DNA from: Haloarcula mannanilytica
GTDB taxonomy: Archaea; Halobacteriota; Halobacteria; Halobacteriales; Haloarculaceae
NCBI RefSeq assembly: GCF_005406125.1
Contig: NZ_BIXZ01000001.1
Coordinates: 1,178,001-1,242,000 of the forward strand
Length of the DNA: 64,000 bases
Direction: 5' to 3'
Positions 1-8,643 of the stretch are shown one piece after another. How positions within the stretch are numbered: the first letter of the stretch is position 1; every line of letters starts with the position of its first letter. The position numbers and the translations under genes are program-made. Below the pieces are notes generated by a model. The model worked only from the letters and a program-made list of their open reading frames with translations. It was not told the DNA's origin and did not search any database.

Positions 1-1
1 C

Positions 2-64
2 TGGCATCCGGAGCACGACGTGGAATCCGCGATCCGATCGGCACTAGAGTCGGCGAACGCGTAG
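2..64 (+). CDS. C-terminal tail of an upstream protein (truncated by window edge)
   Basis: An open frame enters from the left edge and ends at a TAG, giving about 20 residues that end in LESANA. It lies on the same strand and about 50 nt upstream of the AglB-like gene, so it may be the end of another glycan gene such as a glycosyltransferase. Too little is present to identify it, and the function is not claimed. Confidence 0.5.
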   Translation, partial: WHPEHDVESAIRSALESANA

Positions 65-113
65 GACATCGAGTCCCGATGGATTTATTCGCCAGACCGG
101 AAAGAGAGAACAC

Positions 114-2447
114 ATGAGCGATACGCCCGGGGCGGGAGCGGTGCTCGATGACCGGCCCGAGCTGCGATCCGCAACAGAGGCGGTGTTAGCCGTCGACGAC
201 GCGCAGGACGGCTGGACGTTCGACGATATCCCCCTCGATTCGGGCCAGTTCGGCGAACTCGTCTCAGCGGGTATCGTCGAGAAAGACGGTGACGAGTATC
301 GCGTCGCCGATCCCGACGCTGTGCGGGCCGCTCTCGACGGCGAAACAGTTGACACCACAGAGGGCGGGCGCAGTGTGTCCCTCGCGAGCGCTCTGGACTT
401 CGATCTCGATGGACGCGCTACGGGCATGCTCGCCGCCGCACTGGCCGTCGTGTTCCTCGCCCGAACGTACGCCATCGGATCGGTCTACCGCGGCGGCGAC
501 ATCGTCCTCTCGAGCAACGACCCCTACTACTACCGGTACCACGTCGAACAGATCGCGGCGAGTGCCGGCAACGCTGCCGACCTCGGGGCGCTATCCGTAC
601 TTCCAAGTGGTGTGATCAACGGCGAGCCGCTGATGGTCGCTACGCTCTGGTGGGTCGCCAGTCTTCTCGGCGGGAGCAAGGAGATGATCGGCCACGTGCT
701 CGCGTGGTATCCGGTCGTGTCGGCGCTGGTTACAGCCGTCTTGCTCTATCTGCTTGCGGTTCGAGTGTCCAACGACCGCCGGATCGGCCTCGCGTCGGTC
801 CTCTTTCTGGCGATCATTCCCGGCCACGCCTTCCGGACGAGCCTGGGCTTTGCGGACCACCACGCCTTCGACTATCCCTGGCTGGTACTTACCGCACTGG
901 CACTCGTGGTCGCGCTGACAGCAGTTTCAGACAGGACATCGCTCCGACGACCGCTGCCCTGGTTCGGCGCGGTCGGCATCGCCGCCGGCATTGCCGGGCA
1001 GGTCCTCGCGTGGGAGGCCGGGCCGCTGCTCGTCCTTCCGGTCGGACTGGTCGTCCTGGGACAGACACTCCTCGATGTCGCTTCCGACCGGTCGTCGGTG
1101 GTCACGAACGCGCCAGTGCTTGCCGGTGTCAGTCTCGGCGCGATACTCGCCGGGAGTGTCCACGCTGTCGTCGGCTGGCAGACCGCACTCGTCGCTGGCA
1201 CGCCGGCGATACTAACCGTCGGCACAATCGTCGTTATCGCAACAGCGGAAGCGGCCAGGCGCGTCGGTGGGACAGTCAGGCAACTGGCTACAGTCGATGT
1301 CGGGCTTGGCGTCGTTGGCCTTCTCGTCTTCCGCTTTGGTTTCACGGAGCAGTGGGGAACATTCAGTAGCCGGCTCGACACGCTGTTTCGCTCCGACGCT
1401 ATCGCCGAGACGTACGGTCTGTTCAATACCGACAGCTTTGGCTTCCTGCTCCTGCTCGGTCTGGCGCTGCTCCTAGCACTCCCCGCGATGGCGTGGGGTA
1501 TCGACCTCGCTCGCAGCGACCGAAGCGGGTGGCTCGTCGCCAGTAGCTACGCCTGGGTGCTGTTCGCACTGGCCGTCATCCAGGTCCGCTTCGTCGGCGA
1601 ACTGGCCCCGTTCCTCGCGCTGTTTGCCGGCCTCGCCTTCGTCTGGGCCGCCTCATGGGTCGACATCGCCAGACCAGTACTGACAACCAGTGACGGCGAC
1701 CTCCGGGACGCGCTCGTTCCGGATACCCGCGCACTCGGGTCACTGTTCGTACTGTTTCTCCTGTTCGGTGCCCTGGGAATGGTTCAGGTCCCGGTAAAGA
1801 CGAGCCAGGTGATTACCGATGATGGGGCGTACGATGCAGCGACGGCAATTGAAGCCGACGCCGCTGAGCGCGGCCTCGAATACCCCGAAAACTACGTCCT
1901 CAGCCAGTGGGGACAGAGCCGGATGTACAATTACTTCGTCAACGGCGAGTCAGAGAGTTACGGCTACGCCCAGCAGACGTACGAACCATTCGTCTCGGTA
2001 ACGGGCTCCGAGCAGGCCCACAATCGGATTTCCGGACGTGTCGGATACGTAGTTACCACGGAAACGTCGCTTGAGGAGCCGACCACGATGTACGTTCGGC
2101 TACACCAGCACTTCGGGAGTCAGAACGGAGATGTATCCGGACTGGCTCACTATCGCCCGGTTTTCGTGAGCGAAGACGGGAGCCACAAAGCGTTCGCAGT
2201 GGTCCCCGGTGCGACGATACAGGGGACTGCAGCGCCAAATTCGAGCGTCTCTGTAGCGACCACAGTCGCCGTCTCGGACAGAGAAGTCGACTACGAACGC
2301 CAAACGACGGCCAACCAGAACGGTGCGTTTACCGTGACCGTCGCAAACCCCGGAACGTACACTGTGACGACCGAGGGCGAAGGCGAAACAACCGTCGAAG
2401 TCCCGGAGCAGACGGTGTACGACGGTGGCAACGTGACGGTCGAGTGA
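114..2447 (+). CDS. aglB: AglB/STT3-family oligosaccharyltransferase-like membrane protein
   Basis: This 777-residue protein resembles archaeal oligosaccharyltransferases, which move a lipid-linked glycan onto asparagine of S-layer proteins outside the cell. About 12 hydrophobic segments run from residue 103 to 560. The first external loop has SNDPYYYRYH around D136 (metal-binding DXD-type loop), a second acidic motif FADHHAFD lies near residue 247, and a soluble C-terminal domain ends in a beta-rich segment. Two things are odd. Residues 12-75 look like a small winged-helix-type domain ahead of the first membrane segment. The WWDXG catalytic signature of the soluble domain reads SQWGQSRMYNYFVNG around W599. 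It may be the main AglB of this lineage or a paralogue. The neighbours aglM, aglF and a sugar transferase support a glycosylation role. Confidence 0.8.
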   Translation: MSDTPGAGAVLDDRPELRSATEAVLAVDDAQDGWTFDDIPLDSGQFGELVSAGIVEKDGDEYRVADPDAVRAALDGETVDTTEGGRSVSLASALDFDLDGRATGMLAAALAVVFLARTYAIGSVYRGGDIVLSSNDPYYYRYHVEQIAASAGNAADLGALSVLPSGVINGEPLMVATLWWVASLLGGSKEMIGHVLAWYPVVSALVTAVLLYLLAVRVSNDRRIGLASVLFLAIIPGHAFRTSLGFADHHAFDYPWLVLTALALVVALTAVSDRTSLRRPLPWFGAVGIAAGIAGQVLAWEAGPLLVLPVGLVVLGQTLLDVASDRSSVVTNAPVLAGVSLGAILAGSVHAVVGWQTALVAGTPAILTVGTIVVIATAEAARRVGGTVRQLATVDVGLGVVGLLVFRFGFTEQWGTFSSRLDTLFRSDAIAETYGLFNTDSFGFLLLLGLALLLALPAMAWGIDLARSDRSGWLVASSYAWVLFALAVIQVRFVGELAPFLALFAGLAFVWAASWVDIARPVLTTSDGDLRDALVPDTRALGSLFVLFLLFGALGMVQVPVKTSQVITDDGAYDAATAIEADAAERGLEYPENYVLSQWGQSRMYNYFVNGESESYGYAQQTYEPFVSVTGSEQAHNRISGRVGYVVTTETSLEEPTTMYVRLHQHFGSQNGDVSGLAHYRPVFVSEDGSHKAFAVVPGATIQGTAAPNSSVSVATTVAVSDREVDYERQTTANQNGAFTVTVANPGTYTVTTEGEGETTVEVPEQTVYDGGNVTVE

Positions 2448-2528
2448 TTTTCAGGGAATTGGACCGTCCTCGATTCTTTGAGCCACTGAAGCGAAACGAC
2501 CATTGTACCCACCGAGAGAAGACAGCGT

Positions 2529-3002
2529 GTGTACGTCTGGGTTCGTGTCGTCATCGCCCTCAGCGTCTGTCTGGCATTGGGTGGGTTGTTTGTCCATGCA
2601 GAGGTGACAGAAGACCAGTGGCACCCGTACCCGGATGCTGAGGAGCTTGCAGCGGAATACGACTCGTACGTGGGACAAGACGTGATGATTTTCGGGACAG
2701 TAACAGAGCACAGTGAAGGCGGGATGGAAATCATGGCCGAGAGCGACGGCACGTCAATCACGCTTCAGGTGACCGGAACAGAGACGGCCGTCGAACCCGG
2801 CGGAGTCGTCCAGGTGTACGGAACCCTCGAACCGGGCCAAAGGATAACGGCCGAACGTATCGAAGTCGTCAACAGTAGCCGGTGGGCGGAACTCTACAAG
2901 TACGGCGCCTCTGTAGTCGGGGCACTCGGCTTTCTACTGCTGTTCTTCCGGTACTGGCGTCTCAACCGCGACACTTGGACACTGGAGGCACGCGATGGCT
3001 GA
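2529..3002 (+). CDS. Small membrane protein with an OB-fold-like domain
   Basis: The protein has 157 residues and starts at GTG. A signal-anchor segment (residues 5-22) is followed by a roughly 85-residue soluble domain with alternating beta-strand patterning (VGQDVMIFGTVTE, VQVYGTLEPGQRI), typical of tRNA_anti-like OB folds. A second membrane helix lies near residues 128-142, followed by a basic tail. The stop overlaps the start of the next gene by 8 nt, so the two are co-translated. No enzyme function is visible. A role in envelope biogenesis next to AglB is inferred from position only. Confidence 0.7.
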   Translation: MYVWVRVVIALSVCLALGGLFVHAEVTEDQWHPYPDAEELAAEYDSYVGQDVMIFGTVTEHSEGGMEIMAESDGTSITLQVTGTETAVEPGGVVQVYGTLEPGQRITAERIEVVNSSRWAELYKYGASVVGALGFLLLFFRYWRLNRDTWTLEARDG

Positions 3003-3489
3003 CCTGCTGACCCACCTCCTCGTTCCGTATATCCTCCTGACGGTTGCGAGTTGGCGCGTCGACTGGCTTGACCAGCGCTGGGTCGTCGTCGGGATGGGCG
3101 GGGCGGCGATTCCCGATTTGGTTAAAATCGGTATCGTGCTGGACGACAGCACGGTCGAAGCGCTTCTCGGTCTCCCGTTCACCTATGCACCCCTCTCGAC
3201 GCTCGGTGGAGTCCTGCTGTTTGCCGGGCTTATCACCGTCGTGTTTGAAAGACGCCACTGGCGGCGAGTGTACGGTCTTGTAACGTTTGGTGGCCTCACT
3301 TCACTGCTACTCGATGGACTGCGTGTGTACGCCGACGGGCGAGCGAGTGCGTGGCTGTATCCGTTCACGAACTGGCGGCCGCCGACGCCGAGCCTGTACG
3401 TCTCTTCAGATCCCACCGTACTCGTCGTGGCGTTACTCGTTGCCGGCGCGGTAGCCGTCCTCGATAGACGAATTCGGGCACGTGACTAA
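2995..3489 (+). CDS. YdjM/DUF457-like integral membrane protein (putative metal-dependent hydrolase)
   Basis: This 164-residue protein has four hydrophobic segments. It starts MADLLTHLLVPY, with an early histidine, and has LLLDGLRVYADG in the middle, which fits the small membrane-bound metal-dependent hydrolase family (YdjM-like). It overlaps the preceding OB-fold membrane gene by 8 nt, so the two form an operon downstream of aglB. The substrate is unknown and the family assignment rests on overall pattern. Confidence 0.6.
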   Translation: MADLLTHLLVPYILLTVASWRVDWLDQRWVVVGMGGAAIPDLVKIGIVLDDSTVEALLGLPFTYAPLSTLGGVLLFAGLITVVFERRHWRRVYGLVTFGGLTSLLLDGLRVYADGRASAWLYPFTNWRPPTPSLYVSSDPTVLVVALLVAGAVAVLDRRIRARD

Positions 3490-3493
3490 CGCG

Positions 3494-4801
3494 CTACCAG
3501 GTCAGGCCTTCGTAGGTAATACCGTCACGTCGGTCGATGATACGTCGGCCGTCGACGACGACAGGGTCGTCCATTTCATCGAACTCGGCGTCGAGCGCCG
3601 CGAACTCGTCCCAGTCGGTGACGATGACGGCTCCGGACGCGTCCACCAGTGCGGCTGCAGCGGAATCTGCATACTCGATATCGGGGTACCGCTCGCGCAT
3701 GTTCTCGGTGGCAACGGGGTCGTAAGCGACGATATCGGCTCCACGTTCTTGGAGTCCCTCGATGACCGGGACCGCCCGCGTGTTCCGGATGTCGTCCGTC
3801 CCGGGCTTGAAGGCCAGTCCCAGGACGGCGATGCGTTTCCCGGACACATCGGTGTGGTCGTCGAGTAAGGAGAGAAGGCGCTTGGGCTGGTCGTCGTTCA
3901 GTTCGACGGCCGCTGAAAGGACCGCCGGGTCGTAGCCCTCATCCCGTGCCGCGGCGATGATAGCGTCGGTATCCTTCGGGAAGCAACTGCCGCCCCAGCC
4001 GACGCCACTCCGGAGGAACTGCTCGCCGATGCGGTCGTCGAGTCCGATCGCGTCGGCCACCTCGTAGGCGTCGACGCCAAACTCCTTACAGATGTTCCCG
4101 ATGTCGTTGATGAGGCTGATCTTCGTCGCAAGGAACGTGTTGTTGGCGTACTTGATCATCTCGGCCTCGGCGATGCCGGTCTCGACGACCGGCACATCGC
4201 CGTCGGCAGCCTCGCGAAGCGGGGCGTAGAGATCGTGAAGCGTGGCAGTCGCGCGGTCGTCGTCCGTCCCGAAAACGAGCTTATCGGGGTTCAGGAAGTC
4301 CGCGACGGCCGTCCCTTCGCGCTGGAACTCGGGGTTCGACGCGACGAGGAAGTCCGTCCCGCGTTCGAGACCGGCGTCGGCGATACGGGGTGCAAGGCGG
4401 TCCTCTGTCGTGTTCGGAACGACGGTCGACTTCGTGACGACGAGATGTGGGTCCTCGCCCGTGTTCTGAGCGCCGGCCAAGGCTTCACCGATGGACGCCG
4501 CGCCGGCCTCCATGAACTGCAGGTCGATGCTCCCGTCGTCGTTCGAGGGCGTCGGAAGCGCCAGCATCGTCAACTCGGTGTTGAGGATCTCGTCGTAGTC
4601 GGTGCTTGCCCGGAGCCGACCGCCGCCGTGCTCGGCGACGAGTTCGTCGAGCCCGGGTTCGTGTATCGGAGATTCGCCGTCGTTGACTGCGTCGACGATG
4701 TCCTCGTCAATGTCTATCGTTACGACTTCGTGCCCGAGGTCAGCGAGACACGCCGCGACCGTGGTCCCGACGTACCCGCTGCCGACAATACTGACGTTCA
4801 T
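3494..4801 (-). CDS. aglM: UDP-glucose 6-dehydrogenase (AglM type)
   Basis: The enzyme oxidises UDP-glucose to UDP-glucuronate with two NAD+, supplying a hexuronic acid for S-layer N-glycans. The 435 residues are normal for the family. There is an N-terminal Rossmann motif [10 protein letters not shown] (7-16), the conserved TKSTVVP segment (123-129), the helical region with [11 protein letters not shown] (217-227), and the catalytic cysteine C273 in [14 protein letters not shown]-terminal UDP-binding domain contains [16 protein letters not shown]. It is transcribed divergently from aglF, whose product probably provides its substrate. A TATA element (4827-4836) puts transcription at about the ATG. 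Confidence 0.95.
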   Translation of the reverse strand: MNVSIVGSGYVGTTVAACLADLGHEVVTIDIDEDIVDAVNDGESPIHEPGLDELVAEHGGGRLRASTDYDEILNTELTMLALPTPSNDDGSIDLQFMEAGAASIGEALAGAQNTGEDPHLVVTKSTVVPNTTEDRLAPRIADAGLERGTDFLVASNPEFQREGTAVADFLNPDKLVFGTDDDRATATLHDLYAPLREAADGDVPVVETGIAEAEMIKYANNTFLATKISLINDIGNICKEFGVDAYEVADAIGLDDRIGEQFLRSGVGWGGSCFPKDTDAIIAAARDEGYDPAVLSAAVELNDDQPKRLLSLLDDHTDVSGKRIAVLGLAFKPGTDDIRNTRAVPVIEGLQERGADIVAYDPVATENMRERYPDIEYADSAAAALVDASGAVIVTDWDEFAALDAEFDEMDDPVVVDGRRIIDRRDGITYEGLTW

Positions 4802-4826
4802 CAGGCAACGGTAGTCGAGCGGCGGG

Positions 4827-4867
4827 TATTATAATTCGGATCCTATAATTCGACAAGAGTTTTATCG
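4827..4867. promoter_or_regulatory. Divergent aglM/aglF promoter with a repeated TATAATTCG word
   Basis: On the minus strand ATTATAATAC (complement of 4827-4836) lies about 30 nt before the aglM ATG. On the plus strand GAGTTTTATCG (4856-4866) lies about 28 nt before the aglF ATG. Both genes therefore look leaderless. The 9-bp word TATAATTCG occurs twice in direct orientation, at 4830-4838 and 4844-4852, exactly 14 nt apart. One copy overlaps the aglM TATA box, so it could be an operator or simply duplicated AT-rich promoter sequence. Confidence 0.6.
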
Positions 4868-4889
4868 GACGACCAACCAATGAGGATAT

Positions 4890-5645
4890 ATGAAAGCTGT
4901 CGTACTCGCCGCTGGTGAGGGAACCCGACTCCGTCCGCTGACCGAAGACAAGCCAAAGGGGATGGTAGAAGTCGCGGGCAAACCGATTCTGACACACTGC
5001 TTCGAGCAGTTGATCGAACTGGGTGCCGACGAACTCCTGGTAGTCGTCGGCTACAAGAAGCAAGTCATCATTAATCACTACGAGGACGAGTTCGAGGGCG
5101 TCCCGATTACGTACACCCACCAGCGCGAGCAGAACGGCCTCGCTCACGCGCTCCTGACCGTCGAGGAACACGTCGACGACGACTTCATGCTGATGCTCGG
5201 CGACAACATCTTCGAGGCGAACCTCCAGGATGTCGTCAACCGTCAGCAGGAGGACCGCGCCGATGCCGCCTTCCTCGTCGAGGAAGTCCCGTGGGACGAA
5301 GCCAGTCGGTACGGCGTCTGTGACACCAACAAATACGGCGAGATAACCGAAGTCGTGGAAAAGCCCGATGACCCGCCGTCGAATCTGGTGATGACCGGCT
5401 TCTACACCTTTACCCCGGCTATCTTCCACGCCTGCCATCTGGTTCAGCCCTCGAACCGCGGGGAGTACGAGATCAGCGATGCGATTGACCTCCTGTTGCA
5501 ATCCGGGCGAACGATCGACGCCATCCGCATGGACGGCTGGCGAAACGACATCGGCTACCCCGAGGACCGCGATCAGGCCGAGAAACGGCTGCAAGGCGAA
5601 GTCGACCAGGAGATGGCGGCCGAGAACCTCGCCGCAAGCGAGTGA
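4890..5645 (+). CDS. aglF: Glucose-1-phosphate uridylyl/thymidylyltransferase (AglF type)
   Basis: This nucleotidyltransferase joins a sugar-1-phosphate to UTP (or dTTP), giving UDP-glucose for AglM and other glycosyl donors. The 251 residues begin with the signature LAAGEGTRLRPLTEDKPKGM (7-26, with K23 as the expected phosphate-binding lysine). They also contain MLGDNIFE (metal-binding Asp), an EKP motif near residue 155, and the late GWRNDIGYPED segment. It lacks a C-terminal left-handed helix, unlike the GlmU-like protein downstream. The ATG lies about 28 nt after a TATA element, suggesting a leaderless message. Confidence 0.9.
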   Translation: MKAVVLAAGEGTRLRPLTEDKPKGMVEVAGKPILTHCFEQLIELGADELLVVVGYKKQVIINHYEDEFEGVPITYTHQREQNGLAHALLTVEEHVDDDFMLMLGDNIFEANLQDVVNRQQEDRADAAFLVEEVPWDEASRYGVCDTNKYGEITEVVEKPDDPPSNLVMTGFYTFTPAIFHACHLVQPSNRGEYEISDAIDLLLQSGRTIDAIRMDGWRNDIGYPEDRDQAEKRLQGEVDQEMAAENLAASE

Positions 5646-5971
5646 GCCATGGTTCGCGGTCAGCGTCTCTCGAAGAAACGCGGGCAGTGAACCGAGACAA
5701 GGCCGGATCACGAGAGCGGTCCGGAAAAGCGATACTCTCGCAGATGCTCTGAACGAACAGGCGCGCGGAACCCGCGTTGTGACAGCCGCGATAACTGTAC
5801 AGACACACTTATGATGAGTGTTCTAAAGCAAGACCGACTCTCTAATGGCACTTTCCTCAAGAGTCACGATTGTACATTCGCGCGAGGCGCCCGAGCAATC
5901 ACTTCCAATGGTTTTAATGTTTGACTACGGGGACGCAGGACTTATCCCGGAACTCGGTAATCACACTGATA
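5646..5971. other. Intergenic region upstream of the sugar transferase
   Basis: I see no gene, tRNA or strong repeat here. GGTTTTAATG (5910-5919) could serve as a TATA element. It would give a transcript start near 5940 and a leader of about 30 nt before the ATG at 5972. An in-frame TTG at 5921 lies too close to this element to be a convincing start. Confidence 0.5.
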
Positions 5972-7375
5972 ATGGATAGTGGCTGGCGGTATCGGGTTGC
6001 GAGTGTGGCCGGCGTTGTCGCGCTGACAGCGATTGCCGTCGCACTCGTCAACAACGCGACCGTTCAGTCAGTCGCAACCACGGTCCCCCTGTTTAGACGA
6101 CTCCCCACCGACCCACCGTCGGGACCGGAGTTTACGTTCGAACTCCTCGTCACGGTCGTCGTCGTTGCCAGCGTGTTCCTCCCGCTGTACAAGCCCCGCC
6201 CACGTCGGATTCTCGATGCCGTTGCACTAGCCCAAAAGCGGGTACTCGTCGCGGTTCTCGTCTTGGCGACGATCGGCTACTTCGACTATACGTACCGATT
6301 ACCACGCTTGACCGTCGTATTAGTGACACCGCTGTTGCTGGTCGTATTGCCCGCGTGGTTCGTATGGATTCGGAAGCGGCCGTCGGCGAACGGTGAGCGA
6401 ACCATCGTCGTCGGTGATGACCTCAAGGTGATCGAAGAGGTCTCTAGTGAGGTCGAGGGCACGCTCTTGGGCTATCTCTGTCCAACGAGCGTGCTTACGA
6501 CGCCCGCCAGATCTGAAGCCGTTGCTGACGGTGGCAGCGCTGTTGGACTGGAACGACTCGGCGGCCTCTCACGGATCGAGGACGTACTCGTGGAGTACGA
6601 TGTCGATACGGTTGTGTTGGTATTTGAACATGCCGACCGAGCGGAGTTCTTCGGTGCGCTCGATGCCTGTTACGAGTACGGTGTCAACGCGAAGGTGCAC
6701 CGAGACCATACGGATTCCGTGTTGACGGCAAGCAGTGGGGTCGGGACACTGGTTGACGTGGAGATCGAACCCTGGGATATACAGGATTACATCCTCAAGC
6801 GGGCGTTCGACATCGTGTTTGCGTCGGTCGGACTGATCGTGCTGTCGCCCGTGATTGTGGGGATTGCGATTGCTATCAAAATAGATGATGGCGGACCGGT
6901 TCTTTACACGCAAGAACGAACTGCAGTGTTCGGTGAAGCTTTCAACATCTACAAATTCAGGAGTATGACCCCCGGAGGGGAGTCGGCAACACCGGTAGAA
7001 GATGAAAAAAACAGTCGCATAACCGATGTCGGGAAAATCCTCCGCCGAACGCATCTCGACGAAATTCCACAACTCTGGTCAATTCTCGTCGGCGATATGA
7101 GTGTGGTCGGACCACGAGCGGTCTGGACGGAAGAAGAATCCCTATTAGAAGCGGATACACAGTCTTGGCGCCAGCGGTGGTTCGTCAAGCCTGGGCTAAC
7201 TGGTCTGGCACAGGTAAATAATATCGAGAGTACAAATCCTTCCGAAAAACTCCGCCTTGATTTGAAGTACATCCGCAAGCAGTCCTTCTGGTTCGACGTG
7301 AAATTAGTTACCCGTCAGATCTGGACAACACTTGGCGACCTGATTGCTACAATTCGGGTAGCAATCCTTCGCTGA
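5972..7375 (+). CDS. Polyprenyl-phosphate sugar-1-phosphate transferase (WbaP/EPS-type)
   Basis: The enzyme transfers a sugar-1-phosphate from a nucleotide sugar to a membrane polyprenyl or dolichyl phosphate, the first step of glycan assembly. Four N-terminal membrane segments are followed by a nucleotide-binding-like central domain (ERTIVVGDD onwards). The C-terminal bacterial sugar transferase domain has membrane helix FDIVFASVGLIVLSPVIVG, then GPVLYTQER, YKFRSM, RRTHLDEIPQLW, DMSVVGPRAV and KPGLTGLAQVN. ATG 5972 gives 467 residues. A TTG 51 nt upstream would give 484. GC content is visibly lower than in the genes on either side, as is common for exchanged surface-glycan genes. Confidence 0.88.
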   Translation: MDSGWRYRVASVAGVVALTAIAVALVNNATVQSVATTVPLFRRLPTDPPSGPEFTFELLVTVVVVASVFLPLYKPRPRRILDAVALAQKRVLVAVLVLATIGYFDYTYRLPRLTVVLVTPLLLVVLPAWFVWIRKRPSANGERTIVVGDDLKVIEEVSSEVEGTLLGYLCPTSVLTTPARSEAVADGGSAVGLERLGGLSRIEDVLVEYDVDTVVLVFEHADRAEFFGALDACYEYGVNAKVHRDHTDSVLTASSGVGTLVDVEIEPWDIQDYILKRAFDIVFASVGLIVLSPVIVGIAIAIKIDDGGPVLYTQERTAVFGEAFNIYKFRSMTPGGESATPVEDEKNSRITDVGKILRRTHLDEIPQLWSILVGDMSVVGPRAVWTEEESLLEADTQSWRQRWFVKPGLTGLAQVNNIESTNPSEKLRLDLKYIRKQSFWFDVKLVTRQIWTTLGDLIATIRVAILR

Positions 7376-7499
7376 GGGAGAAATTCAGAGTCTGGGATCG
7401 GTGAAATTTCAAAACATCCTATGAGATTACCCCGTCCGTCAGAGAGGTAGTCTGGGAATCAAACGAAAAGGCCATACACCGGCCGCGAAATGGCCCGGT

Positions 7500-8624
7500 A
7501 TGGAGTCGATCGAAGAGTCGTCCGGAATCATCGACGACGAGGGGAACCTGTTTGGCGTCGTCAACATCGTCGATGCCCTCGTCGTTGTACTCGTTCTCGC
7601 TGTCATTGTCGCCGGAGTCAGCCTCGTACTAACGGCTGGTAGCGATTCTGATTCATCGGCGACTGAGGGGACGACCAATGTGACGCTCGATCTCGGTTCG
7701 CAACCGGAATACGTTATTTCCCAGATATCGATCGGGGACAGCTACAGTCCGGCTGGAGATTCAACCCTCAGAATCACGGATATCTATGTGACTCCGCAAG
7801 GAGAGTCTACTCGGGCGGTGGTGCGTGCTGAATTGTCTGCCCCACGTTCAGAGGACACACTCCAGTACAACGGTGCACCGCCACGGTACGGCCGACAGAT
7901 CGAGATTCAGACAGACACGTACTCCGCGACGGGGACGATTCGTGAAGTCGGTGGCAGTTCCGAAGTCACCACAACCGAGACAGAGGTGTTAGCCAGAGCA
8001 AATCTGTCAGAAACCGAGGCCAGACAGCTCAGTGCTGGACAGTCAATTCTAGTTGATGGACGGGAGGCAGCCACAATCGAGTCAGTGACGACATACGGAA
8101 CCGAAAATCCGGACAAGAAGACGGTTTTCCTCGGGCTGACGCTGCAGACCCTATCCCACAACGATAAACAGGAGTTCGGTGAGACAACGGTCCGGGCAGG
8201 AGCGGGCCTTTCATTGCCGACAGACGCAGGCCTCATTGAGGGCGAAATCATACGAGTCGGTACGACATCCCAGCGTGGCCAACCCGCGACTCGCAACGTC
8301 CAACTACAGGTATCGGGCGTGTCACCACTACTCGCCGAGAGCATCACCCCGGGGATGACGGAATCGTTCGGCGGTGAAACAACCGCACGGATCACCGAGG
8401 TCCAGCGCGAGAACGCAACGGTCGTCATCCGAGGACAGGAGGGGGACATCTACGAACGCGACCATCCGGTACAGCAGGATGTCACGTTCACTGCAAACCT
8501 CTCTGTCCGGGAAACGGAGGCCGGTGTCACGTTCAAAGGACAGACGCTCCAGCAGGGGCGCGTCATAACGCTGGACCTGGGAACGGTAACGATCAGAGCG
8601 ACTGTCGTCTCGGGCTACCAATGA
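7500..8624 (+). CDS. DUF4330 family membrane-anchored protein
   Basis: The protein has 374 residues. It opens with a short acidic segment and the family pattern DDEGNLFGVVNIVDALVVV leading into one membrane helix (about 25-46). The rest is an extracellular beta-rich, Thr/Gly-rich region that appears to hold two related modules (about 55-190 and 200-370), each with LRITD- or ARITE-like strands. The family has no established function. It follows the sugar-phosphate transferase and precedes a small repeat protein on the same strand, so a part in glycan export or polymer handling is inferred from context only. A possible TATA element (CCATACACC) lies about 28 nt before the ATG. Confidence 0.75.
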   Translation: MESIEESSGIIDDEGNLFGVVNIVDALVVVLVLAVIVAGVSLVLTAGSDSDSSATEGTTNVTLDLGSQPEYVISQISIGDSYSPAGDSTLRITDIYVTPQGESTRAVVRAELSAPRSEDTLQYNGAPPRYGRQIEIQTDTYSATGTIREVGGSSEVTTTETEVLARANLSETEARQLSAGQSILVDGREAATIESVTTYGTENPDKKTVFLGLTLQTLSHNDKQEFGETTVRAGAGLSLPTDAGLIEGEIIRVGTTSQRGQPATRNVQLQVSGVSPLLAESITPGMTESFGGETTARITEVQRENATVVIRGQEGDIYERDHPVQQDVTFTANLSVRETEAGVTFKGQTLQQGRVITLDLGTVTIRATVVSGYQ

Positions 8625-8643
8625 GAACGCAACATCAGTTACG

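Noticed and set aside
4740-5711. 323-residue minus-strand frame over aglF
   Set aside because: aglF has full nucleotidyltransferase signatures and its own promoter on the plus strand.
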